Of a stretch of DNA of 17,796 nt, positions 4,980-12,425 are shown one piece after another. Each line of letters opens with the position of its first letter. The stretch's first letter is position 1. This DNA comes from an uncultured Prevotella sp. (lineage in GTDB: Bacteria; Bacteroidota; Bacteroidia; Bacteroidales; Bacteroidaceae), in NCBI GenBank assembly GCA_958369755.1, contig CATXJC010000038.1:1-17796 (forward strand), read 5' to 3'. The position numbers and the translations under genes are program-made. The notes under the pieces are model-generated. The model made no database searches. It was not told where the DNA came from and saw only the letters and a list, made by a program, of their open reading frames with translations.

Positions 4980-7643
4980 TTACTTGACCTTCACTTCAAT
5001 CTTAGTCTTGGCTGCATCTACGCTGGAGCCGCCAACAAATACCTGGTAAGTGCCAGGAACCACGCGGATGGTGTTGGTCTGGGCATCCCAACCCTCGAAA
5101 CTCTTGCGAGGAAGATCGATGCTCACCATCTGGCGCTCGCCAGCCTTCAAAGACACACGCTTGAATGCCTTGAGACTCTTGATAGGACCATCCACATCAT
5201 CTATGCGCTTGATATAAACCTGCGCTACTTCGGTACCCTCTCGCTTGCCCGTATTCTGCAAGGAGAACATCAGCTTGTAATCAGCATCCTTGCTGCCACG
5301 CTTCCTGCTCTTCACCTGCATCAGGGTAGGTTTGCCATACTCGAAAGAGGTATAACTCAAACCGTAACCGAATGGGAACAAAGGCTCGCCCTTGAAATAA
5401 CGATAGGTACGATTCTTCATCGTATAATCGAGGAAATCTGGAAGATCGTTCACACTCTTATAGAAGGTAACCGGAAGCTTGCCCGATGGATTCACCTCGC
5501 CAAAGAGAACCTTGGCTACAGCCTCACCACCCCGTTCACCAGGATACCATGCCTGAAGGATTGCCTCGGCATTCTCAGTCTCAGGAACCATGGCGATGGC
5601 ACATCCCGAACAGTTGACAAAGACAACACGCTTGCCTGCCTGATGCAGCATGGCGATGACCTGACGCTGAGCCTTCGGCAACTCCAGGTCGGTTCTGTCG
5701 CCGCCCTTGAATCCAGGCTCCTCAATCTCAAGCTGCTCTCCCTCCAGGTTTGGAGAGATACCGCCAACGAATACCACGGCATCCGCATCGCCCACCTCTG
5801 CCAGAATCTGCTCGTTGGTAGGCTTCGAAGTCTTCAGGATATCAAACTGCATCACAGCCACATCTTCCCTCTGGGTATAATCTATCTGAATCTTAACCGG
5901 CTTGCCTGCTTTCAGAGAGAGCGGTTTGATGATAGGCGCCACGCGGCCCCAGCACTCTCGCATATTCACGATGGTATCGCCATCCACTATCAGGCGGCAA
6001 CCGTCATCAATACCCATATTGATGGTAAGATCCTCATCCCTGTCAGGAGTCAACACACCCTCATAGCGGGCAGAGAAATGAGTAAGATTCACACCCGGTG
6101 CAAACACGGTATTACCACCATTGCTCAGATTGATGGCAGTCTTCATCACATCCGTAGCCACCGGCTCACCCTTCTGTTCCTGATTGTTCCAGTAGGTGGC
6201 CTTCATACCCTCACGGAAGAGGTTGAAACGGCTTTCCTGCACCTCGTTTCTTGTCAAGGTACAAGCCGGAACATACTTCACCTCTGTCCCCTTCATATAG
6301 TTGCGGATGCCCTGGAGGATGGTGGTAGAACTGGTAGGATAACCCGAATAGTTGCCTCGCAGCATGATGGAGTCATTGGCATTAGGTCCCATCACCACAA
6401 TCTTCTGATTGCGTTTCAATGGCAGCAGCTGGTTTCTGTTCTGAAGAAGGACGATGCCTTCTTCTGCTATTTTCTCAGCCAGATCCTTATGAGCCTTGCA
6501 GGCGATGACGTTCTCAGGAATCTGAGTCCACGACACGGTTTCATCCTTATCGAAATCGCCGAGCTTGAAACGAGCCACCAGCAGACGCTTCAGGCTCTGG
6601 TTTACCTTATCTTCATTGATCATTCCCGCCTTCACAGCTTTCGGAATAGTACGATAGGCACTGCCGCATTCCAGGTCGGTACCGGCATTCACAGCCTGGG
6701 CAGTTGCCTCGGTAGCGGTCTTTGCCGTACCATGATAGCCCGGCATATAGAAATCGTTGACAGCTCCGCAATCGGAAGTAATCAATCCCTTGAATCCCCA
6801 TTCGTCTCTGAGGATTTGGCGCTCAAACTTGGCGTTGGAACAGCAAGGAGCACCATCTATACGCTGATAGGCACACATCACCTCAGCCACATGTCCATCC
6901 TGTACCAGCGACTTGAAGGCAGGGAGATAAGTCTCCCACAAATCCCGGGCTGGCAGATTCTCCAGATTGAAGACGTGACGATTCCACTCCGGACCGCTAT
7001 GCACGGCGAAATGCTTGGCACAAGCCAGCGTCTTGACATACTGGGGAGCCTTAGACTGACCGGAAGCCGGAACGCCATGAGCCGCCAGCGGCTTGCCGTC
7101 GAACGACTGTCCCTGCAAGCCATTCACTACGGCGAGTCCCATACGTGTAGTGAGATAAGGATCTTCGCCATAAGTCTCCTGTCCGCGTCCCCATCTAGGA
7201 TCACGGAAGATATTGACATTCGGAGTCCAGAAGCTCAGACTCTGATATCTCTTTACATTACCCGACTTCTTCGCTACCTGCGCCTTGGCTCTCGCCTCAT
7301 CGCTTACGGCAGTAAACACCTGATAGAGCAAGGCATCATCCCAGGAAGAAGCCATGTGCATAGTGATAGGGAAAACCGTGGCATATCCGTTGCGTGCCAC
7401 GCCATGCAGCGCCTCGTTCCACCATTGAAACTGAGGGATACCCAGTCGGGAGATGGCAGGCGAAGCATCCATCATCAGTTTCGTCTTCTCCTCCAGGGTC
7501 AGGCGTGAAAGCAAGTCATTGGCTCTTGCCTCGGCAGAAAGGTTAGGATTCTGATAAGGCAACAGCTGATTGGCTGGCTGTTGGGCGTGAGCTGAGAGCG
7601 CCAGAGCGGACAGCATGGCCAATGTAAGTATTTGTTTCTTCAT
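4980..7643 (-). CDS. GH3 glycoside hydrolase with PA14 domain (beta-xylosidase/beta-glucosidase)
   Basis: This 887-residue secreted glycosidase should release xylose or glucose from the non-reducing ends of plant oligosaccharides in the periplasm. The start chosen at 7643 gives MKKQILTLAMLSALALSAHA, a type I signal peptide; a longer reading to 7694 adds 17 residues ahead of the signal and is unlikely. The GH3 N-terminal domain shows PRWGRGQETYGEDPYL, KHFAVHSGPE and the nucleophile D291 in TSDCGAV, a form typical of xylosidase-like members. A PA14 insertion spans about 475-600 (GMKATYWNNQ, MGIDDGCRLIVDGDTIV). The GH3 C-terminal domain follows (AVVFVGGISPNLEGEQ, WYPGERGGEAVAKVLFGEVN), then a fibronectin III-like end at about 805-880. 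No susC/susD genes adjoin it. Family is certain; sugar preference is inferred. Confidence 0.95.
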   Translation of the reverse strand: MKKQILTLAMLSALALSAHAQQPANQLLPYQNPNLSAEARANDLLSRLTLEEKTKLMMDASPAISRLGIPQFQWWNEALHGVARNGYATVFPITMHMASSWDDALLYQVFTAVSDEARAKAQVAKKSGNVKRYQSLSFWTPNVNIFRDPRWGRGQETYGEDPYLTTRMGLAVVNGLQGQSFDGKPLAAHGVPASGQSKAPQYVKTLACAKHFAVHSGPEWNRHVFNLENLPARDLWETYLPAFKSLVQDGHVAEVMCAYQRIDGAPCCSNAKFERQILRDEWGFKGLITSDCGAVNDFYMPGYHGTAKTATEATAQAVNAGTDLECGSAYRTIPKAVKAGMINEDKVNQSLKRLLVARFKLGDFDKDETVSWTQIPENVIACKAHKDLAEKIAEEGIVLLQNRNQLLPLKRNQKIVVMGPNANDSIMLRGNYSGYPTSSTTILQGIRNYMKGTEVKYVPACTLTRNEVQESRFNLFREGMKATYWNNQEQKGEPVATDVMKTAINLSNGGNTVFAPGVNLTHFSARYEGVLTPDRDEDLTINMGIDDGCRLIVDGDTIVNMRECWGRVAPIIKPLSLKAGKPVKIQIDYTQREDVAVMQFDILKTSKPTNEQILAEVGDADAVVFVGGISPNLEGEQLEIEEPGFKGGDRTDLELPKAQRQVIAMLHQAGKRVVFVNCSGCAIAMVPETENAEAILQAWYPGERGGEAVAKVLFGEVNPSGKLPVTFYKSVNDLPDFLDYTMKNRTYRYFKGEPLFPFGYGLSYTSFEYGKPTLMQVKSRKRGSKDADYKLMFSLQNTGKREGTEVAQVYIKRIDDVDGPIKSLKAFKRVSLKAGERQMVSIDLPRKSFEGWDAQTNTIRVVPGTYQVFVGGSSVDAAKTKIEVKVK

Positions 7644-7691
7644 AACTACTATTGTTAGTACGTAAATATTATATAGATTCGTTTTAATATG

Positions 7692-7699
7692 CAAAAATA
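7692..7699 (-). promoter_or_regulatory. Possible -7 element of the GH3 gene
   Basis: CAAAAATA on the plus strand reads TATTTTTG on the minus strand, about 50 bases upstream of the ATG at 7643. No clear -33 box lies 19-21 bases further up. Confidence 0.4.
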
Positions 7700-7815
7700 C
7701 ATATTTTTTCTGAATTCAGAGATAGATGAAGTGTTAAAAAGCTCAACTAGTTTCCATTTTTATGTGATTACTTCCTAATTTTTTCGATTCATTTAAACAA
7801 TTAAGCCCTTTTTCC

Positions 7816-7846
7816 TTGCTGATTCCAAATATTAGTGCTAACTTTG
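7816..7846 (+). promoter_or_regulatory. Bacteroidota promoter of the NtrC-type regulator
   Basis: TTG (7816-7818), 20 nt, then TAACTTTG (7839-7846). Transcription would begin near 7853, leaving a leader of roughly 75 nt before the ATG at 7927. Confidence 0.6.
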
Positions 7847-7926
7847 CACTCTGAAACAACACTATCTTTTTAGAAGACAAAGATACAAGTAAGAAAGATA
7901 CAACAAGACAGTAAGATCGCAATGAC

Positions 7927-9333
7927 ATGGAAAAGATTCTAATAGTTGAAGACGACATCGCATTTGGAACCATGATTCAGACATGGCTCAGAAAGAAGGG
8001 ATTCGAGGTGGAGAAAACTACTTCGGTCAAGGCCGCCATACAGGTTTGCGAGGAGGCAGAAAGAGGATTCGATCTGGTATTATCAGATCTCCGCCTTCCC
8101 GATCACGACGGCATCTTCCTGCTGCAATGGATGAGAAAGCATGGCGTGCAGGTGCCTTTCATCGTGATGACCAGCTATGCAGAAATTCAGAATGTGGTGC
8201 TCGCCATGAAATCAGGTGCTACCGATTATGTGGCAAAACCTTTCCATCCGGAAATCCTTCTGGATAAGATCAAGGAAGCTATCAAGACTCCCAAAAAACA
8301 GGATCCGTATGCAGCCTCAGCAGATAGTCTGCGTTCCACAGACTCAAATTCTACTCCTACAAACGCAGCACCTGGCAAGCAGTCAGGAAATCAGGCTTTA
8401 TCTGCCAATGGGGATGTACCCAAATACCTGGAAGGTGAAAGCGAGGCTTCACGCAAGCTCTACAGTTTCGTTTCGCTGGTGGCCCCTACCCCTATGTCGG
8501 TACTTATCTTGGGTGCCAGCGGTACAGGTAAGGAATATGTGGCTAGAAGAATCCATGAACTCAGCACAAGAGCCAATAAACCTTTCTTCGCACTCGACTG
8601 CGGTGCCATTCCTAAAGAGGTGGCGGCATCAGAATTCTTCGGTCATGTGAAGGGATCGTTTACAGGTGCTGACCAGGACAAGAAGGGCGCTTTCGAGATT
8701 GCCAACGGAGGAACACTCTTCCTCGATGAGATGGGAAACCTGAACTACGAAGTGCAGGTGCAGCTGCTCCGTGCCCTCCAGGAGCGAAAAATCCGTCCGG
8801 TAGGAAGCAACAAGGAAATAGATATCGATATCCGACTGGTATGCGCTACCAATGAGAATCTGGCTCAACGCGTGGCAGAAGGCAACTTCCGTGAAGACCT
8901 CTACCACCGCATCAATGAGTTTACCATCTACATGCCGGAGCTGAAAGACCGTGGTGCCGACCTCTTCCTCTTTGCCGACCTCTTTATCAAGCACGCCAAC
9001 AAGGAGCTGAACAGAAATGTGGAAGGACTCGACGGCAAAGCCAAGGAGCGAATTGCCGCCTACAACTGGCCGGGCAACCTGCGAGAATTGAACAATGTAA
9101 TGAAACGAGCTACCCTGCTCGCCACCGGAAGATACATCGGAGTAACCGAACTGGAACAGAGTATGGCGCATATCCAGCCACAAGCCCCTACCGCCCTGCA
9201 CGATGAGGAAACAGAACTACAGAGAATAGAAGCTGCGCTGAAAGCAGCAGGTGGCAACAAGAGCAAGGCTGCACAATTGCTCGCCGTGGATAGAAAGACG
9301 CTCTACAATAAGATGAAGAAATACGGTATCTGA
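7927..9333 (+). CDS. Sigma-54-dependent response regulator, NtrC family
   Basis: This 468-residue regulator has the full three-part architecture. The receiver domain (about 3-115) has acidic pocket D9/D10, phospho-acceptor D54 in LVLSDLRLP and the conserved lysine in YVAKPFHP. A Ser/Asn/Pro-rich linker leads to the AAA+ domain (about 165-390) with Walker A GASGTGKE, sigma-54 contact loop GSFTGA (243-248, usual form GAFTGA) and Walker B TLFLDEMG. A Fis-type helix-turn-helix ends the protein (AAGGNKSKAAQLLAVDRKTL). Phosphorylation should drive oligomerisation and ATP-dependent opening of sigma-54 promoters. The hybrid kinase at 10083 is the likely phosphodonor, through its HPt domain. The A-to-S change in the loop is found in some active members. 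The next gene downstream carries a sigma-54-like promoter. Confidence 0.95.
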   Translation: MEKILIVEDDIAFGTMIQTWLRKKGFEVEKTTSVKAAIQVCEEAERGFDLVLSDLRLPDHDGIFLLQWMRKHGVQVPFIVMTSYAEIQNVVLAMKSGATDYVAKPFHPEILLDKIKEAIKTPKKQDPYAASADSLRSTDSNSTPTNAAPGKQSGNQALSANGDVPKYLEGESEASRKLYSFVSLVAPTPMSVLILGASGTGKEYVARRIHELSTRANKPFFALDCGAIPKEVAASEFFGHVKGSFTGADQDKKGAFEIANGGTLFLDEMGNLNYEVQVQLLRALQERKIRPVGSNKEIDIDIRLVCATNENLAQRVAEGNFREDLYHRINEFTIYMPELKDRGADLFLFADLFIKHANKELNRNVEGLDGKAKERIAAYNWPGNLRELNNVMKRATLLATGRYIGVTELEQSMAHIQPQAPTALHDEETELQRIEAALKAAGGNKSKAAQLLAVDRKTLYNKMKKYGI

Positions 9334-9368
9334 CAGAAAGAAGTACGGCTTTTGATGATATGGGAAAA

Positions 9369-9400
9369 TGGGGAATCTGATGACCATTCCCCAACTTTTT
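9369..9400 (+). terminator. Possible intrinsic terminator of the regulator gene
   Basis: TGGGGAAT (9369-9376) pairs perfectly with ATTCCCCA (9386-9393) over a 9-nt loop, followed by ACTTTTT, 36 bases after the regulator's stop. The same bases form part of a repeated 8-mer and may instead be protein-binding sites. Confidence 0.5.
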
Positions 9401-9413
9401 GGGGAATAATTCC
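9369..9413. repeat. Three alternating copies of TGGGGAAT plus a GGAATAATTCC dyad
   Basis: TGGGGAAT lies at 9369-9376, its complement ATTCCCCA at 9386-9393, and TGGGGAAT again at 9400-9407; the last copy merges into GGAATAATTCC (9403-9413). The middle copy can pair with either flanking copy, so the RNA could form two exclusive hairpins. As DNA, the sites lie roughly 120-160 bp ahead of the predicted sigma-54 start near 9531, a usual distance for enhancer-binding proteins. Confidence 0.6.
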
Positions 9414-9436
9414 ACACCAGTTCCACAGTTTCCACA
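9410..9436. repeat. Three TTCCACA direct repeats at near-helical spacing
   Basis: TTCCACA occurs at 9410-9416, 9421-9427 and 9430-9436, spaced 11 and 9 bases start to start. They lie about 95-120 bp before the predicted sigma-54 start. Candidate regulator sites. Confidence 0.5.
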
Positions 9437-9504
9437 ATATAGAATTCTGGCACAAAAAGCATTTACTGCTGATAATCAAACTATTAGATAATTCTTTTAT
9501 TTTT

Positions 9505-9520
9505 TGGCACGCAGATTGTG
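9505..9520 (+). promoter_or_regulatory. Sigma-54-like -24/-12 promoter for the PAET gene
   Basis: TGGCACG (9505-9511), 4 nt, then TTGTG (9516-9520), against the sigma-54 consensus TGGCACG-N4-TTGCW; the -12 GC is GT here. It lies 100 bases ahead of the ATG at 9620 and directly downstream of an NtrC-type activator gene. No good TAnnTTTG match is nearby: TATTTTTTG at 9498-9506 has one base too many. Confidence 0.45.
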
Positions 9521-9619
9521 ATATTAGAAAGTGAACACGCCAATGAGCGGTAACGCAAGCAAGGCTTGTTCACAAAGAAAGTAATAAATATAATATTCAC
9601 AATAAAAAAACAAAAGATT

Positions 9620-9862
9620 ATGAAAAAGTTAGTTTTCGCAGCTATTGCTGCCATGGTTATGGTTTCAGTGAGCAATGTATTCGCCAGCAACAAGATGGCA
9701 AGTGTATCATCAGTAGCTCCAGTTGACACAGTAGCCCCAGCAGAACCAGCTGCTCCAGCAGACACAACAGTAGAGAAAGAGACTCCTGCAGAGACACCAG
9801 CTGAAACTCCAGCAGAGACTCCAACAGACTCTACAGCAACAGATTCTACTGTAGCAGAGTAA
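9620..9862 (+). CDS. Small secreted PAET-repeat protein
   Basis: This 80-residue protein starts MKKLVFAAIAAMVMVSVSNV. The start at 9620 places the signal peptide at the N-terminus, whereas an in-frame ATG at 9566 adds 18 unlikely residues. Cleavage is expected after NVFA. The mature part of about 55 residues is low-complexity and acidic, rich in Ala, Pro, Thr, Glu and Asp, with three tandem PAET units and a PTDSTATDST tail. It has no cysteine, no aromatic residue and no known domain, so it is probably disordered. It sits between the sigma-54 activator and the hybrid kinase, with a sigma-54-like promoter before it and a terminator after it, so it is a single-gene transcript and a likely target of the system. 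A role as periplasmic spacer, stress protein or signal is open. Confidence 0.8.
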   Translation: MKKLVFAAIAAMVMVSVSNVFASNKMASVSSVAPVDTVAPAEPAAPADTTVEKETPAETPAETPAETPTDSTATDSTVAE

Positions 9863-9939
9863 TATCACCTTTAAAAAATAGTAATTAACTGAGGAAAAGA
9901 TAGAATAACACTAGTAATTACGCGTCGCTTTCAATCAGG

Positions 9940-9983
9940 CAGGAGACTAATGATAGAATTCATTGGTCTCCTGACTTGTTTTT
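9940..9983 (+). terminator. Intrinsic terminator after the PAET gene
   Basis: CAGGAGACTAATG (9940-9952) pairs with CATTGGTCTCCTG (9961-9973) with one G-U wobble and an 8-nt loop, followed by ACTTGTTTTT. It isolates the PAET gene from the kinase gene downstream. Confidence 0.85.
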
Positions 9984-10017
9984 AGCCTTTTTGTTTTCTA
10001 ATATCATTTTTTTGCAT

Positions 10018-10025
10018 TAACTTTG
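10018..10025 (+). promoter_or_regulatory. -7 element of the hybrid kinase gene
   Basis: TAACTTTG, followed by CAAACAAA, lies 57 bases ahead of the ATG at 10083. The nearest TTG (9991-9993) is 24 nt upstream, longer than usual. Confidence 0.5.
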
Positions 10026-10082
10026 CAAACAAATATCTATTGAGCAAGATATCAGTCTGCTCATCATTTTAAACGATTTCTC

Positions 10083-12425
10083 ATGCACAAGAACAATATT
10101 CCTCTCAAGGTAGCCCTCGGATATAGCGCCATTGCCATTATCATGATTCTGGCAATCAGTCTGGTGTATAGCAACACCAAGAGCATCAATGCCATCAATG
10201 AAGCTTCGCGCGAGTATATCCAGAAAAGGGGTGCCGCCGATAGTACCATCTCTTCCCTGCTCAAAGAGGAGCAGAGAAACCTGAAGCAACTGTCTGATGC
10301 CATGGCAGGAAGACCTACCCAAAACTATCTGCAGAATAAGGTGAAGAATCTGAATACGGGAAAGGATTCCATACTGGTTCACTCCAAGGCACCTCAAACC
10401 CACGAGGCGAAGAAGACTACGGTAGAGGTATTGAAGACCCGAAGGGGATTCTTCCGCCGACTCGCCGATGCCTTCAAGAAGGAGCACGCCGAAACCTTGA
10501 GCGTAAAACAAGACAGCAACCGGGCTGTCATCGATTCTGTTACCACCCCAGTAAACGTGGCGGAAAACGTGGCAAACATCCTAGAACAGATAGACAAGAA
10601 GGAGAAAGTGGAAACGCAAGACCACAAGCAGAGCATCAATAGGGAGATGGAAGAGCTGAAGATGGTGAGTGCCAAACTCGCCCTGCGCTCCGCCAAACAT
10701 CTGAGCGATGTACACCAGCGTGAAAAAGACAACATGCAGGAAGCCATCAAGAAGGCGATGGAAGCAAGAAAGCATCTGTTGTGGCAGATGGAACTGCTCG
10801 CCATCGTAGCCTTCTTTGCCATCGTCATTATGATCTGTTTTATCTGGCGCGATGCCAGAAAGGAGCGTATCTACAGGGAAAACCTGGAGGCTGCCAATGA
10901 GGAAATCCAGCGTATCATGAACCAGCGCGAGCGCCTGCTCCTCACCATTACCCACGATATCAAGGCGCCAGCTGCCTCTATCTCGGGCTTCATCGATCTG
11001 ATGAAAGATTACGTCAGCAATCCTCAGGGCCTCGAATGCCTCCAGAACATCAAGAACTCTGCCGCTCATCTTTCACATCTCGTTGCCTCGCTGCTCGATT
11101 ATCATCAGTTGGAGAACGGACTGATGAAGGTTCAGCCTACCTCTTTCTCACCGGCACAACTGGTAGCTGAATCGGTAGAGGGAATGAAATTGCGGGCAGA
11201 AGAGAAAGGATTGGAGATTTCATTCGAATGCAAGATGAAGGGGATGGAGTACTTCCGTGCTGATGCCTTCCGCATTCGTCAGATATTGGATAATCTGGTA
11301 AGCAACGCCATCAAATATACTGACCGGGGCAGCGTTACCATCCAGGCACAGGTTTCAGAAATTCTGGGCAAACCTACGCTTACCCTGAGCGTAAAGGATA
11401 CGGGAAAGGGAATGACCGATGAGGAGAAACAGAAGGTGTTCCAGGCGTTTACGAGATTGAAGAGCGCCCAGGGCATCGAGGGCACCGGTTTGGGATTGTC
11501 CATCACCCAGGAACTGGTTTCGTTGCTTGACGGAGAAATCATCCTCCACTCTACCCTGGGCAAAGGTTCTACCTTCATCGTCACCATCCCTATCGAGCCA
11601 GCACCAATGGAGGAGTCTCAGGAAATGGCTCCATCAGAAATTAAGCATAATCCTTCTCCCGATTCTGTTCAAGATAAGGAAGGACAGAATTCCGGCAGCC
11701 ATCAGGTTACTGATATAAAGAAGAAGCCGGAATTTGCCAACCACAAGATTCTGATTCTGGATGATGACAAGCTGCAGCTCCAGCTTCTCCAGGAGATGTT
11801 GCGCCGCATCGTAGGCGACACCTGGCAGGTTTTCGCCTGCAATCATGTGATGGATGCCCTCACCACGCTGCATAACGAACAGCCAGCCCTGATGCTGATG
11901 GATATTGAAATGCCGGAGATGAACGGTATGGATATGATTGCCCACATCAACCATACCCATATGATGGTGGTGGCAATGACGGCTCACGATACAAGCATCC
12001 TGGAACAGCTTCTGAAAGCCGGCTTCGACGATTGCCTGTTCAAGCCATTCAGTATGGAGAAACTGTCTGATATCCTGGGAATAGAGTCCCAATCCAAGCC
12101 TCAGCTTGATTCTCTCCTCGCTTTTGCCGGAGGCGACGAAGAGGCGGCTAAGGAGATTCTCGATACCGTGAAGCAGGAACTTGCCGCTCATCTCACGAAT
12201 CTAAAAGAAGCCATAGAAGAGGAATCCTTATCTACCGACCGCATAGGAAAGGCGGCACATAAGCTCCTCCCTATCGCCACCATGATGCAGATGGGATGCC
12301 TCGAAGAACTCAAGGCGCTGTCACCTGAATACATCGGCGAGATAGAAGAAGCCGAGATCAGAGAAAAACTGAAGGTTGTGATTACGACCTTATCTGCTGC
12401 GGTGTCAGACCTGTATGCTTCTTGA
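10083..12425 (+). CDS. Hybrid histidine kinase with receiver and HPt domains
   Basis: This 780-residue sensor kinase has transmembrane segments at about 9-30 and about 234-256, enclosing a periplasmic region of roughly 200 residues that is charged, helical and without a recognised sensor fold. The HisKA box contains H291 in TITHDIKAP. The HATPase has its N box at about 400-412 (ILDNLVSNAIKYTD), G1 (VKDTGKGMT) and G2 (GTGLGLSITQEL). A receiver domain follows with D607 in LMDIEMPEMNG and lysine in LFKPFS. The C-terminus is an HPt-like domain with H726 in KAAHKLLP. This supports a His-Asp-His relay whose last step would phosphorylate D54 of the NtrC-type regulator upstream. It has its own promoter. 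Its 3' end overlaps the opposing AraC gene by 44 bases. The pairing is inferred from proximity. Confidence 0.93.
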   Translation: MHKNNIPLKVALGYSAIAIIMILAISLVYSNTKSINAINEASREYIQKRGAADSTISSLLKEEQRNLKQLSDAMAGRPTQNYLQNKVKNLNTGKDSILVHSKAPQTHEAKKTTVEVLKTRRGFFRRLADAFKKEHAETLSVKQDSNRAVIDSVTTPVNVAENVANILEQIDKKEKVETQDHKQSINREMEELKMVSAKLALRSAKHLSDVHQREKDNMQEAIKKAMEARKHLLWQMELLAIVAFFAIVIMICFIWRDARKERIYRENLEAANEEIQRIMNQRERLLLTITHDIKAPAASISGFIDLMKDYVSNPQGLECLQNIKNSAAHLSHLVASLLDYHQLENGLMKVQPTSFSPAQLVAESVEGMKLRAEEKGLEISFECKMKGMEYFRADAFRIRQILDNLVSNAIKYTDRGSVTIQAQVSEILGKPTLTLSVKDTGKGMTDEEKQKVFQAFTRLKSAQGIEGTGLGLSITQELVSLLDGEIILHSTLGKGSTFIVTIPIEPAPMEESQEMAPSEIKHNPSPDSVQDKEGQNSGSHQVTDIKKKPEFANHKILILDDDKLQLQLLQEMLRRIVGDTWQVFACNHVMDALTTLHNEQPALMLMDIEMPEMNGMDMIAHINHTHMMVVAMTAHDTSILEQLLKAGFDDCLFKPFSMEKLSDILGIESQSKPQLDSLLAFAGGDEEAAKEILDTVKQELAAHLTNLKEAIEEESLSTDRIGKAAHKLLPIATMMQMGCLEELKALSPEYIGEIEEAEIREKLKVVITTLSAAVSDLYAS

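Noticed and set aside
4968..7508. 846-codon open frame on the plus strand opposite the GH3 gene
   Set aside because: It is a mirror of the GH3 coding sequence; its translation shows no domain or signal and the minus-strand protein is unmistakable.
4980..7643. Part of a polysaccharide utilization locus
   Set aside because: No susC/susD pair, sugar-sensing hybrid regulator or second glycosidase lies next to it in this window.
9448..9463. Second sigma-54-like site (TGGCAC then AAAAAGCAT)
   Set aside because: The -24 half fits but there is no TTGC/TTGT at the right distance.
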